Origin: Cryptomeria japonica
Taxonomy: Eukaryota; Streptophyta; Pinopsida; Cupressales; Cupressaceae
Direction of reading: 5' to 3'
Assembly: GCF_030272615.1 (NCBI RefSeq)
Contig: NC_081409.1
Coordinates: 876,999,594 to 877,063,593, forward strand
Length of the DNA stretch: 64,000 nucleotides
Position 1 is the first letter of the stretch, and each line of letters begins with the position of its first letter. Positions 22,395 to 34,538 of this stretch are shown piece by piece. The position numbers and the translations under genes were made by a program. The notes below the pieces were generated by a model. The model made no database searches and was not told where the DNA came from. It saw nothing but the letters and a program-made list of their open reading frames with translations.

Positions 22395-23335
22395 TTGTGT
22401 TTTGCTTTGATTCTGAGAGTGGATAAAGAAGATAGCGAAGAGGTGCCAATAGAGTTTTCTGGTTTGTTGAATGAGTTTCAAGATATTGTGTCTGATAATG
22501 TGCTTGAGGGTTTACCACCTGTAAGTAAGATCAGTCATCATATTGACTTGATCCCTAGAGCCAATTTTCCAAATAAGGCAGCCCACAAAATGACTCTAGT
22601 AGAAAATGAAGAGCTGAACCAACAGGTTCAAGAGTTATTAAGAAAAGGATTGATACAAGAGACCTTGCATTTGTGTGAAGTACCTACAGTATTAGCACCA
22701 AAGAAGAATGAAGAGTGGAGGATGTGTACAGACTCTAGGGTCATAAACAAGATAATAATCAAGTACATATTTCCCTTGCTAAGGATAGATCACCTTATGG
22801 ACTGCTTGGGTGGAGCAGAGTACTTCACAAAGATTGATCTAAAGAGTGGATATCACAAGATCCGGATTAGAGAGGGGGACGCGTTGAAGACCACCTTCAA
22901 AATCAAAGAAGGCTTGTATGAGTGGTTAGTCATGACTTTTGGGCTAACCAATGCGCCGAGCACATTCATGTGTCTCATGAACGAGGTATTGAAATAATTT
23001 TTGGGTAAGTTTGTTATTGTGTACCTCGATGATATTTTGATTTGTCAGTAAGACATTAGAGGAGCATTTGATGCATATTCGTAGAGTTTTTGAGAAGTCA
23101 AGGGAGGAGAAATTGTTAATTAATTTAAAGAAGTGTAGTTTTGTGAAGAAGGAGTTAGTGTACTTGGGGTTTGTTGTCTCACCAAAAGGTCTTAAGATGG
23201 ACCTAGAGAAGGTGAAGGCTATTCTGGAATGGCCTACCCCAAGGACTACTACTGAGGTAATATTTTTCCATGGTTTGGCTAGTTTTCATAGGAATTTCAT
23301 TAGAAACTTCAGTAGCATTGTGCACCCCTGACTGA
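22395..23335 (+). pseudogene. Reverse transcriptase (gypsy-2), broken
   Basis: The open frame 22395-22997 has the fingers and palm: APKKNEEWRMCTDSRVINK, then GGAEYFTKIDLKSGYHKIR with the first catalytic Asp, and VMTFGLTNAPSTFM. A TAA at 22995 precedes FVIVYLDDILI. The YLDD box is 23022-23033 with both aspartates. TAA follows, and the thumb continues in another frame (23068-23331) with NLKKCSFVKKELVYLGFVVS. Family motifs are unusually well kept for a pseudogene in this window. Confidence 0.88.
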
Positions 23336-23378
23336 AACAATGAGAGAGGATAGGAAAGAATTCAAGTAAAGTATTGGA

Positions 23379-23815
23379 GTGGCAAAGAGTTTTAATTTGT
23401 TGAAGAAGAAGGTTACAAAGAAACCTATTTTATCCCTTCTAGATTTCAATAAAGTGTTTCAGGTGGATTGTGATGCCAACAGTAGTGCCATTGGAGTTGT
23501 TTTGAGCCAAGAAAGTAGGCCCATTGCATATTTTAGTGAAAATATAAATGATGCAAAGAATAAATATTCTATTTATGATTATGAATTTTATGCAATAGTT
23601 CAAGCATTAAAGAAATGGAGACACTACCTGTTGCCAAAAGAATTTGTTTTGTATACTGATCATCAAACATTGTAGTACCTGAATAGTCAGGGAAAATTGA
23701 ATCAAAGACATTTGAAATGGGTGGAGTTTTTGCAAAGTTATACTTTTGGCTTGAAGCACATGAGTGGGAGGTCTAATAGGGTTGCAGATGCCTTAAGAAG
23801 GAGGTAGATTTTTTT
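23379..23815 (+). pseudogene. RNase H (gypsy-2), broken
   Basis: VDCDANSSAIGVVLSQESRP (from about 23463) carries the first catalytic Asp. IYDYEFYAIVQALKKWRHYL holds the Glu, VLYTDHQTL the next Asp, and NRVADALRR (about 23780) the last Asp. The usual gypsy order is complete, with TAG after DHQTL (about 23673) and after LRRR. Confidence 0.85.
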
Positions 23816-23816
23816 C

Positions 23817-24047
23817 ATGGAAATGCAATTTGAAGTGGTTGGGTTCAATGAACTCAAAACATTGTATCTTGAGGATCCTGATTTTGTAGAGGCTTGGAAA
23901 GCTTGCAAGGAGCCTGTTACTTTAGATAGGATAAGATGGTTGGATTTCATAATCCACAATGATATGTTGTTCAAGGGAATCCAGTTGTGCATTCCAAGGA
24001 TCTCCATGAGGGAGAATTTGATCAAAGAGAAGCATAGTGGAGGAATG
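23817..24047 (+). pseudogene. Integrase (gypsy-2), 5' exon-like part before insertion
   Basis: The frame runs from the RNase H-integrase connection (PDFVEAWKACK) to ENLIKEKHSGG, the first His region of the HHCC zinc module. GAATG at 24043-24047 is the target duplication, after which the inserted LTR starts. The gene continues at 32810 in the same frame. Confidence 0.85.
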
Positions 24048-25158
24048 TGTAATGTTAAAAATCTTACCCCTTTGCAATTAATGTGATAAATGTCATCTTC
24101 CCTCATGTCATAGGAGGTCGGGCTTCATCAACTTTTCCTTTTGTCCACTTAAATTTATCCTTGTTATCTCTAACCAAAGTATTACCACTACCAAACTATC
24201 ACCTTCGAGGACACAAGCGCGGTGCCAAGACGTCCATGTGGTGCCCTAGTGTCTCGCGATTCTAACAATCCACAGGTGTTCGTTTGAGTGTTATACCTAC
24301 ACATAGAAGGAAACGTAATGTCTCTGTATGCACTCACCGATGTTTGGTTTCCTTCCAAGGCCTTTATCTATCAATTTTGAAGGCATTTGGAAGGATTCTC
24401 TAGGAAATTTGATGATCTTTTGTAGGTTGAACCTCTTGGAGGTTATCTTTGGACAATATTCTACAAGCATCACCATTGTTGCAGCTTTTCAAGCATTCTA
24501 CGCTAGCATTTCCAACAATTGTTTATAGAAGAGGAGTATCCTTGATCCCTTTCTTTCATTTTCCAATATATTTTACCGATCTCTTATTGCATCTTTTCAA
24601 TTACCTTTATCACTTTATTATTCCCGCGACTTCTTGGGTTGTCTATGGAGGTGGAAACACTAAAACGGGGATCTGACTTAGGAAGGCTCCAAAACACAAC
24701 CCCCAACATTTTCCTTTCTTGCATGTGTGTAGGTTCACCACCATGAAGAGGAGATTAACTTGTGGGAGGCTTCATAGCTTGGACCTTTTATTTATCTATC
24801 TCCTTCCCTTTTCTCCTTCCATTTTATTTTGGTTATTTTGTATATCACATTTACTATCTTAACTTCATTATTTTTATTTTTTTTATTGCATTATAATTTC
24901 ACTTGGAACTTTCTATACGAACTTTGTACCTTGTCCGTACAGGACAACAACGCGTCGCCCTAGTGTCCTAGACTTGCACGCTCGTCCTTCGAACAAAGGT
25001 CTAGTAGAGTAATCTAAGAACCTCAGATTGTGGTTAACTGCTTAACTATGTTGTTTTTAACCCCTGGCTCACCTTAGCACCAGTTTGATGGGGTATCAGA
25101 GGGATAGTTTGTTCTCGAGAATCCATCATCCTTGAGTTAGTGAATTTCCTCCATTACA
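24048..25158 (+). repeat. 5' LTR of the inserted element
   Basis: It runs from TGTAATGTTAAAAATC to CCTCCATTACA. It aligns end to end with 31722-32809. It has about 28 bp (around 24363-24390) absent from the 3' copy. Confidence 0.9.
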
Positions 25159-25163
25159 TTTTT

Positions 25164-25181
25164 TGGTGAACTTGCCGAGAA
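25164..25181 (+). promoter_or_regulatory. Primer-binding site, probably tRNA-Trp type
   Basis: TGGTGAACTTGCCGAGAA follows the LTR by five bases. It agrees with the complement of plant tRNA-Trp(CCA), as I recall it, at 14 of 18 bases, including the first eight. Agreement with tRNA-Asp is weaker (12 of 18). It is degraded, so the assignment is tentative. Confidence 0.5.
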
Positions 25182-25436
25182 CCAAGTCTGTCTTTGCATC
25201 GTATACTTTTTGTTTCATCTAGTTGCATTAATCTTTCAAATTTTTCAAAAGTTCAAAAGTTTTATTAAAAAAAAAAACAAGCATTTGCATTCAATAAAAT
25301 TTCTACATTTCCTTTTGGCATTTGCATCTAACTCAAACCAACTTTATCATTCCAACTTTTCTATGTCCATGTGGTGTGGTCTTGAACATCATGTAGCTCA
25401 TGTATGAGCTTCACGACTTAGACTACAATAGGAGTT

Positions 25437-27541
25437 GTGGTTAGGAGGTTTTCCAGGAGGATTTTTCCCCCTAATCGTTATAATCCTCATATACCCAACA
25501 TGATGAACAAGGATCCTCTCCCTGATCTGAACAAGTTTCTCACTTCCTATACTCTTAGGATCCCTTTCATGGGTGGTTCTTCAACTACTAGTTCCCAAAA
25601 CAATTCCCCAATGAACTCTCTATCAACTTCTCCTCCTGATGTTGACCGTGATTCCACTATCACTATCGACTTTGATCGGATCCATCCTTTAGAGGACAAC
25701 CAAAGAGACTTCGAAGGGTTTCTTAATCAAGAGAATGTTCTCCCCCAAGTGGGGAACGTAGTTAATACTCCGAGGGATATCCTCATATTGGATCAGAGAG
25801 GTCTAGTGATGTTGACAGCATGCCTCTCCTCAGGATGGTTAGTCAGATGTCTATGGTTCCCAACTGAGTTTCAACATACCTGGTTTGTTAGTGCATATGG
25901 TCAACCCTAGGCCTACTATTCATGGTATCAATGCCTCTACTACTATGTTGGGTTATATGGGCATGTCTAATGGATCGACCTTCACTTTCACTACGACTTA
26001 GACATCTACAGTTAGCACTAGTACTACATCTTTCGATGGCACTAGTCCTTCTAGAGGTTCTAGTGGAGGTGGCAGTGGATTTAGCCCACCTCCACCTCCT
26101 CCACCTTCTAATCCTATTTTGAATACAATCTTGTAAAACATGGGGTAGTTGCAGTTGTAACTGACGAACTTAGCCTCTACCTCTGGTCAATCATCTATGT
26201 TTGTGTATTACAGGAAGAGTCCCCTTGACATTACCATCTTGAATACTATCCTTCTGACTGCCACTGAGTCCTTGAAGTTCGATAGGTTGAATGGTGATGG
26301 AGACCCAAACTTGCATATAGACTCCTTCATGACTATGTGTAGTGATTACCATAGTCTGGATTTTCTTCTACTTAAGTTGTTCTCACATTCCTTCAAGGGG
26401 ATAACATTAGAATGGTATATCTCACTACTTGATCATTTCATCTGTACCTTTGATCAACTTATGGATCTATTCCTCAAGTAGTTTTAGGCGGACATTGGTG
26501 GTAGGGTCACTATTGTTGACCTTGTTCATTGTAAACAAAATCCTAATGAGAAGGTCATAGACTTAATTTTGAGGTATCAAGCTATCTCCACTAAGATCCC
26601 CTTTAACGTGCCAAATAGTGATTTGCAGAGGATTTTTATCGACAATCTGTAGCCAACATTTAGGGAGAAATTATCCCGTAATCGATACCAAAACTGTGTT
26701 AACATGTGCTTTGCTCTCACTGACTACCAGCACACTGTATCGTATTTCAGAGATGCCTCTTCAAACCCTCATGATGGGTTCCTTGTAGGCACATCTATGG
26801 ATAGGTCCTAAAAGAATAAAGTCATCACTAATGTTGTGACTATTCCTTCGACGGCTATTGCACAAGCCCTGCAACAAAATAGAGTCTTCACTAGGTTGAA
26901 TGACTCTTAGTTGAGGATAATGCAACAGTTTTTGAAAGACAGCCTCATCACCCTTTTGGAAATTAAACCTCTATCTGATAGTCGAACCTACCCCCGTTGG
27001 TATGATGGATCAGAATTATGCCAATATCACCATGTACCTAATCATGACACTGAGCAATGTTATCGTCTTTGACATGTTGTCTAAGACTACATCGACAGTG
27101 GTTCAATCAAAGTGGAAGTGTGGAAGCACAAATCAAACAAGTATGTTGATAAAACCAATAGCGACTTGCAGATTTATACTGATCCTTTCCCTCCACATTC
27201 ATAAAACTTTATCATTGCATCTGATCCTTCCTCAACTGATGGTCCATATGTGAATATGGTCACCATCACCCCCATCAACACACCTCCAATCTAGAAGGGG
27301 AAGGTATTTGATCTCTCCTTGTCATTCACCCCTATGGATGCCTCGTATTGTAGAGAACCCACTCCTCTTTATGCCCCTACCAAGTTGAATAGTCAAACTT
27401 TCATAGGAGTGATGGTTAATCCATCGAGCAGAGTCGACGTTATTACAAAGGAGACTCTCTTCATGAATGGTTGTGATGCAGAGCATTATGAAAAAATCAA
27501 CCAAATAACCATTATCAAATCTTCTCCATATATCATGCATT
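25437..27541 (+). pseudogene. gag and protease start of the inserted element
   Basis: An ATG at 25437 opens 157 codons with PPNRYNPHIPNM near the start. The capsid-like part (about 26270-26770) reads FDRLNGDGDPNLHIDSFM, DFLLLKLFSHSFKG and ANSDLQR-like text in shifting frames. A knuckle-like CQYHHVPNHDTEQC at 27019-27060 resembles the Cys/His module of Tat-like gag. The final segment (27319-27543) has FIGVMVNPSSRVDVITKETL, where a protease D-x-G is expected but NPSS is found. It ends at MH-stop, where the next insertion begins. Stops are frequent. Confidence 0.7.
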
Positions 27542-27544
27542 AAA

Positions 27545-28505
27545 CTTGAATGATTTAAACCCTTCATCTATTCATTTCTTGCAAATGAAAACCAAGAATT
27601 TGTCCAAACTGTGAAATTTACTCTATTCTGGTCATGAAATTACAATCATGAATAGTCATTAATAACTCTTAAAATATAAATCATCCAAACAATTTCTCTA
27701 GTTAGATTCTATAAATGGTAGTTATAAAACTTTTCTCCAAATTATAGAAAGATCCAATGGTTAAATCCAAAGTTATGATGATTGTGCCAAAATTGGTCGC
27801 CATGAATCAGGGTTTTGGGTAGTTCCAAACGGTTTTCACCAAAACATTCATAACTTTCTCAAAACTGAATGAAATAAACTCAAACCAAAAGAAATGGAAA
27901 CATTATTCAATATAATACATTATCATTATGTAAATACACTTGTTTCTAGGTTGTACATGGTCGTACCAGGCCTGGAAACAAGAGAAAAACTTCCAAGATC
28001 ACAAAACAAGAGATTGAAAACAATGAAAATATGATACCAAAATGTTTCCAATGCTTTCCAATTCCTTCTACAATTTTTACATACTCTTATGAACGACCAT
28101 TATAGAGGTTTTATAGCCTTTTTATCTTCACATGGAAGTTACAACTACCCAACTTCCTCTTATGACCATACAACTTCCCATTTTGGTCTTTTTACAACTT
28201 TTGAAAAGTTGCATTTTACAACTTTTACAACTTTTGACTCAAATGACTTTAAACCTTCAAAACATATTAGGATGGAATAATAATTTATTTTTGTCACCAT
28301 TTTACTCCTCCAAGAATATTTTATACAAATTTTACCAAATGATTAATTCAAGACCTTATTAGGACAACTTGGACAACTCATTACAATAGGCTCTTTTAGC
28401 CTTACATATTGATTCATATTGACTCAAAATGACATTACAAATGAAAATGTAATTGAATACTTATGAATTGATTTTTATCCTCTTATAGACTCTATTTATG
28501 CCTTT
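27545..28505 (-). repeat. AT-rich insertion within the protease region, probable LTR
   Basis: Protease-like text stops at 27541 and resumes near 28506. The segment between is AT-rich and noncoding. On the minus strand it shows GCTATAAAACCTCTATAATG (about 28093-28112), a TATA-like promoter, and a start-like TGTAATGTCATTTTGAGTC ending at 28439. I suspect a solo LTR in minus orientation, but no clean target duplication was found and the edges are approximate. Confidence 0.4.
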
Positions 28506-28900
28506 GTGTTAGGTGCTCCTATACCAGGTTGGCATAGGCCAGTGTATGGTGATTGGCGTGCAACCTTGAGGATGCATGTTGGGTTTTTATCCGTCCCTTG
28601 GGTAGTATCACCTTGATGGTTCTCGTAGGCCCTAAGGTGGTATCCTTTGTATTCATGATCATCCTCAAGTTAGACCTCTTCTGATTTAATCTTGATATTA
28701 CTTGGCTGATTGCCATGGAAGCAGTCCCTTTAGTTCTCGACAAATCTCTTAAGTTCCCCCACGAGGGCACAGTTCATGTTATCCAGGACATTGGATATCG
28801 ACCCCTTATCGCCCAAGGGGATTTTTCATTAGACCACTTTTTGCCTTCTCTGGTGGGGCTCATGCTTCCCTATGGTGATCTAATGTACCATGCTTACTAT
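28506..28900 (+). pseudogene. Protease C-terminal part of the inserted element
   Basis: Text of the type LDITWLIAMEAVPLVLDKSL followed by KFPHEGTVHVIQ (about 28691-28785) matches the end of the protease region of Tat-like gypsy polyproteins, where a LG-x-P/S-W motif precedes the KF-x-HEG stretch. Upstream text with a glycine-rich GCSYTR start is broken by stops. The catalytic part lies before the insertion at 27545. Confidence 0.6.
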
Positions 28901-30540
28901 TAATATAAAATAGGGGAGTTGGCCCCTACATCTGTGCAGCCTAGTGCTTCCTTGTCGCCTCCTGCATTGACCTCTCCTCCATCGATTCTGATCTTGGAGA
29001 GGGTAGTGCCTCATGTCTCCTCATCATCAGGGGCTAAAGCTAATCTCTCTCCCTTGAACAAACCTTTGCATCCACCTAGGAATGCACAACCTCCAATAGT
29101 GTTTGTTGTTCCTATGACTGCACCTAGCATAGCCAAGGGAAAGGCACCCATGTTGTTGAAGTCTGCAGCTCGCCCTCCCTTCGATCTCTCGATAATGGAT
29201 GATATTCCTTGACCCTCTCATTATGAGAAAGGGAAACACTCTTCTCATATTTATTCATCTTTTCTTGCATGTTCCTCACAACCCGTGCCAGCATCCTATA
29301 TTCCTTCATCTGCTCCTTGATCAAAATGAGGTAGGGCGCTCGTTGCTGTGAATGTGGTGCCTCTCCAAGATGCATCTCTTGTTTCATTGGTTGGGCCTTC
29401 TCCCATCCTTGACATAATTATCGAGGCTTCTCCTATGGAGCGTGATTCTTTTGAGTCCTCTTTGACTTTGTTTGGTGGTCCCCTCCTCCGTCAGAACTAG
29501 CATGCGCAAGAGTGTAAACATTTTCGACAAGCCCAAGCTAGAGAGCATGATGCTACCTTGTATTTTGTTGGTGTGGCCCTGACACCCAGCAATACTATTT
29601 CAGAGCCTCTCCCTTTGAAGTTTTGTTTCTCCTCTCTCTACATCTATTTTAGTCTTTCTCCTTGCCAGTTTAGGGGCTTTTGATCAACCTTCCCCTAAGT
29701 GGGTGCAGGTCTTCATCACTCCTTCCCAAGAGCCTCCTCTTATCACTTCTTTCTTAGACATGCCTCTCCTATCCCAGCCAGTTAAAATGTTACATAGGTA
29801 GGTAGTGCCCAGCATAGCCTTGTCTGCCCTACCTGTTTTGCCACTGATCTAGCATCTGATTTTTCTTGGGATCCTTCAGCCTGCTATGGTTGATAGAAGG
29901 CTCAACACTCCTATCTCGTGTAAGAGCAAGTTCAAACAAGGCTTGTCCGGGAGTTCTGATGACATAAGTCTTTGCAAGTATGTTCCTCACCCCCTCCTCT
30001 ACCTATCTTAGTGCCTATTGTTTTGCCTATCTTTGTGTGCATGATCGTCCTTCTCCCAAATTTATTACTACCCCTCTTCCAGAGGCTGACAGTCTTGTTC
30101 TTGTTTCATCTTCTCCAAGTGAGTCACTTGCTTCCTCCATGGAAGCCTACATGTTTGACTCCTTGGTTGACATCTTGGCCTTGTCTATGATCTTCATGCA
30201 ATCATTGACCCTTGCCTCCTCTGAGCATGTAGATGAAGATGTCGTTGTTGCTTCATCTCTTACTCTTGTTGTTGGTCAGGCACCCAGTGTGGCCCTTGCG
30301 ATAGTCCCTCCCCAAGCTCACCCCCCTTCTCCCTATGATCTAGATTGGGAGGATGAGGCTCTCCTCAAGGACAATGATCTCTTGTTGTACAATCCCCTCC
30401 AAAGGGATGATGGTTGGGATTTTTATCTTTCCTCTACATCTATTTGTATGTCTATGTTAATGTGTTCCCCTGTGCTTACTTTATCTATTTATTCCCTTCT
30501 GCGAGACCCAAGTTACTTTGTAGGTACTTGGATATAGGAG
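28901..30540 (+). pseudogene. Ser/Pro-rich ORF region of unknown function
   Basis: Two sizeable open stretches, 28919-29212 and 29980-30537, and weaker text between them encode low-complexity Ser/Pro/Leu-rich protein such as QPSASLSPPALTSPPSIL. The second (185 codons) ends with acidic text DLDWEDEALLKDNDLLLYNP. There is no RT or integrase motif. The place after protease is where RT should be, so this is either a non-pol accessory frame or chance open sequence in CT-rich DNA. I cannot assign a function. Confidence 0.4.
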
Positions 30541-31706
30541 GTTGACTATCTTTATCTGTTGTGCTCCCTTGAAGGACCCAAGTACTCTGTAGGTGGTCGG
30601 ATACAGGGGATTTTTGTCATACACATTCCTCTATTTGTCTATCTCCTTCTTCTATTTGTCGTATCTTGATTTTCGCTATTCGATAACAATGCAAAGTGTT
30701 GGGGGCATTCTTTTCCTTCTTCCATGTTGACCTGACTTTTTATTTTATCTTTGTCTTCATGTGCTCTTCTTCAGATCCGATAAATTTGGCACTATGACAA
30801 TACTATATATCCTTTTGACACTACTATGGGTTCTGATTCCAGATTATTTAGATCCCTCAGTCCTCTTGCATTGAATCCTTTGATGTTGTGGCTATCTATG
30901 TGTCACTTTCTCCTGGTGGCATTCCACGAAAACATCTCTCTATGTTGATGTGTCACAACAACTCTTCTCCTTAGAATGACATGCCTTTCCATGCATATCA
31001 TTCTAAGGGTGGTCCATCATATCTGCATTTTATCTTTTGCCTCTTCCATTTGTTTCATTTTCTAACTAATTTTTAATGTTTGCCTAGGTGGGAGCCAAAC
31101 CACTCGATCTTTTTCCAAGATCGCCTACATGGGGGCCAAGCCATTCTTTATTTTTCTATCTTTCTTTCCTTTGTAGGGGCTAATCTACTTCTTACCAAAT
31201 TTATCTTCCCTATCGCATGAATATCTAGCATGTTGCTACCCATCCCAACAAATTTATCTCCTATTTGTCCTATCATATGGTCATCTATCATGTTTCTATC
31301 CATGTTGGCAATCATCTCGCCCTATTGTATGGCTATCCATACTGGCATATCATGCCCTATTGTATGGTCAACTATCATAATGCATCTTGCTACCCATATC
31401 TATGTATCTTATACCAATGATGACCACTTATCTCGTATCTTTCTGCAACCAAGGGCTTTCCTCCAAGGCAAGGTTTGTTTTTGTTACGTTATCTTATCCT
31501 TTCCTTTACCTTACCATCCACTAGGCTAATCTGCAGCTAGTGTGTTTGCGATGTACCAAGTACCAATATCTATTCCAAATCTTAGCATCATCTCATCGGG
31601 GGCAACCTCATCCGCTCAATAAAAATCTACCAAACATGTTGCACTTTTCTTTCTCTGTACTTTCCTCTACTTTACCTTTGCATCCCTTGTCAAGGGCATG
31701 CTTGCT
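30541..31706 (+). other. Noncoding 3' interior of the inserted element
   Basis: This CT-rich noncoding stretch has a short direct repeat (GACCCAAGTWCTTTGTAGGT type at about 30507 and 30577) and repeated phrases CTATCATG and CCTATTGTATGGT (31260-31380). It leads to the purine tract before the 3' LTR. Confidence 0.5.
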
Positions 31707-31721
31707 AAAGTGGGAAAAAAA
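31707..31721 (+). promoter_or_regulatory. Polypurine tract of the inserted element
   Basis: AAAGTGGGAAAAAAA lies directly before the 3' LTR start TGTAATATTAAAAATC. Confidence 0.75.
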
Positions 31722-32809
31722 TGTAATATTAAAAATCTTATCCCTTTGCGCTTAATGTGACAAATGGCATCTTCCTCGATGTCATAGGAGGTTGGGCTTC
31801 ACCACCTTCTCCTTTTGTCCACTCGGATTTATCCTTGTCAGCTCTAACTGAAGTATTACCAATGCTACCAACTTGTCATCTTTAGGGACATAGGCACAGT
31901 GCCAAGACATCTGTGCAACATGCTAGCATCCCATGAATCTAACAATCCATAGGTGGCCATTTGAGTGTTATGCGTGCACCTGGAAGGAATCATAACACCT
32001 CTGTATGCATTCACCAATGTCCGGTTTCCTTCCAAGGCCTTGGAGGGATTCTCTAGGCAAGTTGATGATCTTTTGTAGGTTGAAGATCTTGGAGGTTATC
32101 TTTGGATAGTATTCTACAAAAATCACCATTGTTGCAGCGTTTCAAGCATTCTACACCAACATTTCCAACAATGGTTTATGGAAGGGAAGTTTCCTTGATC
32201 TATTTCTTTCAATTTCCAATATCTTTTACCAATCTCTTGTTGCGTCTTTTCAATTACCTTTATCACTTTATATTCTCATGGCTTCTTGGGTTGTCCATGG
32301 AGGTGGAAACACCAAAATGGGGGTCTGACTTAAACAAGCTTCAAAACACAACCCCCAACATTTTCCTTTCTTGCATGTGTGTAGGTGCACCATCATGAAG
32401 AGGAGATTAACTTGTGGGAGGATTCATAGCATGGACCTCATGTTTGTCTATTTCCTTCCCTTTTCTCCTTCTGTTTTATCTTGGTTATTTTGTATATTGC
32501 ATTTACTAGCTTATATTCATTATTTTTTGTATTTTTATTGCATTATAATCTCACTTCAAACTTTTTGTTTGAATTTTGTACCTTGTCCATATAGGATGAC
32601 AACAATTCACACTGGTGTCCCAGACCCGCACGCTCGTCCTTTGAATAGAGGCTTGACAGAGTTGTCTGAGAGCCTTGAATTGCAGTTAATTGCTTAACTC
32701 TATTGTTTTTATCCCCTAGCTCACCTTAGCGCCAGTTCGAGGAGGTATCTGAGGGATAGTTTGTTCTCGAGGATTCATCATCCTTGAGGTAGAGAATTTC
32801 TCTATTATA
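31722..32809 (+). repeat. 3' LTR of the inserted element
   Basis: It aligns with 24048-25158. It ends CTCTATTATA, where the 5' copy ends CTCCATTACA, so the terminal CA has changed to TA. GAATG follows at 32810-32814. Confidence 0.9.
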
Positions 32810-33590
32810 GAATGACAATACAATTTGGTTTGGATAAGACCATAGCCATCATTAGTGAGCATTATTATTAGCCTCAGTTGTCACAAGATGTGAAGAAATT
32901 TGTGTAGAGTTGTAGAGTGTGCTAGAAAAAAAAAGAGTAAGCCAGAATACACGGTTGTATTAGTCATTACCTGTACTTGAGAGGGCATGAGAAGATATAA
33001 GCAAGGATTTTTTTCTTGGTTTAATAAGGACACAAGGAGGGAATGATTCAGTATTTGTGGTATTTGATAGGTTTTCAAATATCACACATTACATTTCATG
33101 CCAGAAGACCTATGATGTTGCCCACATTATTGATTTGTTTTTCAGGGAGCTGGTAAGACTGCATGATTTGCCAAAAAATATTGTTTTAGATCATGATGCC
33201 AATTTTGTTGGATAATTTTAGAGGACCTTGTGGAAGAAGTTGACAGAGTTGAACTTCAGTTCTGCATACCATCTGCAAACCAATGGGTAGATTGAAGTGG
33301 TGAACAGGAGTCTGGGTAACCTACTAAGATGCTTGGTAGAAAATAAACCCAAGGGATGGGATCTAATTTTACCACAAGAAAAAATTGCTTACAATAATTC
33401 TATCAATAGGAGCACTGGTAGATCACCGTTCCAAATTGTATATGGAGGCAGTCCAAGTTGGACTACTCCAGAATTGAGGAAGATGGACCTTTTGTCACGA
33501 AGGATTGCACCTGTGATGCTAAGTGGAAAACCATGCAATCCTGTGAAACATGGAAACACCTTCAAGCCTATGGGTTGCTCAAATTGAAGG
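32810..33590 (+). pseudogene. Integrase (gypsy-2), part after the insertion
   Basis: It resumes in frame after GAATG with FGLDKTIAIISEHYYWPQ. The second zinc His is Gln, and CRVC at 32911-32922 is intact. The core carries Asp at 33006 (KDFFLGL), Asp at 33189 (VLDHDANF) and Glu at 33294 (IEVVNRSL), so all three catalytic acids remain, although several stops and one frameshift intervene. Asp to Glu are 35 codons apart, one less than usual. The frame from 33297 to 33587 holds the end of the core (GRSPFQIVYG). Homology fades by 33590. Confidence 0.85.
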
Positions 33591-34533
33591 TGAATCTCTA
33601 GAGACTAGGACTACTTCTTGTTTTGATTGATCTCCTACACTAGCTTCTTGTGGTAAAAGGGTAAACAAGCTTGCATGTAACGAAAAACCTATCCTAATGG
33701 AGGTCATACACCAAAATGATGTAGTTCTACTTGTTGTCCTAAAACTATAACTAGCTGCAAAAAGACCATAAATTATCTCACAAATCAAATAAGATCATGA
33801 AATTCATAAACATTTCATGTGAAGGTTCGAAGTTATCCAACTTCTGCATGTAGGAAAAGTGATTTTTCACAACATGCAAAGAATTGGAAATCAGATGAAC
33901 ACAACCCACAACCTGAATTTACTATGAAATCTTCCTATTTCTGCAAAGCATAAATGAGACAAAGCAAAGGATTTGAAATTAAATCACAATAACTCTGTCA
34001 AATCATTCATCTGACAATGAAAAATAAGAAATAATTGACATGGAAACTGAAACTATCTATTGCAAACTGAAAAATAATCTCTATTACAATACTGAAAACT
34101 AAAAGAGTGTTGAGATACAATGCTTTTTTTTGTATGTGTAAGCAAAAAGAAAGAACCAGAGGGGAAAAAGGAGAGAGGAGAATATATAGAACCCATCATG
34201 TACATCTCCTTCAAAAACCCTAATAGAAAAAATCTGCATGACAAAAAGCCTTGGGCGAATTTGCCCAAAAAAGCTAAAAAAAACTCATGTCAAAATATGT
34301 CAAAAATAGCCACTCATGCTCAAAAAAAGGTCTCCAATTGCAATTGCATGAAAAAGAACCCTCACTGCTAAATATAGAACTGTCAATCTCACCCAAAATA
34401 GCTCCACTAAAAAAGCAAACTGTCCGTCCCAAAAACCTGCATATCTGTGTGCCAAAAATGGCTCTGAACTGGAAAAATCCCCCTCTATTGAAACTACATG
34501 ACAGTAGTGCTAAAAATAATAAAAAAAGCATAC
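33591..34533. other. Noncoding LTR-like DNA left of the small element
   Basis: AT-rich, no domain. The minus strand has a TATATATTC-like promoter motif near 34180. From about 34200 a degenerate motif of the type CCAAAAATAGCTCT recurs every 35-50 bp and continues on the other side of the small element (37340-37600), so the element was inserted in this repeat-bearing sequence. The truncation of gypsy-2 occurs at its left edge. Confidence 0.45.
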
Positions 34534-34538
34534 CTCCA

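Larger units (their letters stand above)
24048..32809 (+). mobile_element. LTR element with gag/protease text but no RT, inserted in integrase
   Basis: Two LTRs (24048-25158 and 31722-32809), a primer site, a purine tract and the 5-bp duplication GAATG (24043-24047, 32810-32814) delimit a complete insertion of 8762 bp. The interior has Ty3/gypsy-type gag and protease text, then Ser/Pro-rich reading frames and noncoding DNA. No RT, RNase H or integrase motif is found in any frame I could read. It therefore looks non-autonomous. The LTRs differ by clearly more than 10% by eye, so it is old, and gypsy-2 is older. Confidence 0.9.
19819..33590 (+). mobile_element. Ty3/gypsy element gypsy-2, chromovirus-like, split
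   Basis: It has a 5' LTR, a primer site for initiator tRNA-Met, then gag, protease, RT, RNase H and integrase in the order usual for Ty3/gypsy. The integrase gene is interrupted at 24047 by an 8.76-kb LTR element and resumes at 32810 in frame after the 5-bp target duplication. The 3' end (integrase tail, any chromodomain, 3' LTR) is lost near 33590, where unrelated LTR-like DNA begins. iMet priming fits chromoviruses. All genes carry stops. Confidence 0.85.

Noticed and set aside
25164-25181. tRNA-Asp (Athila-type) primer site
   Set aside because: 12 of 18 matches against 14 of 18 for tRNA-Trp, whose first eight bases match without a break.
29124-29387. Minus-strand frame with helical-looking peptide
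   Set aside because: It overlaps coding-like plus-strand Ser/Pro text of the element and has no supporting motif.
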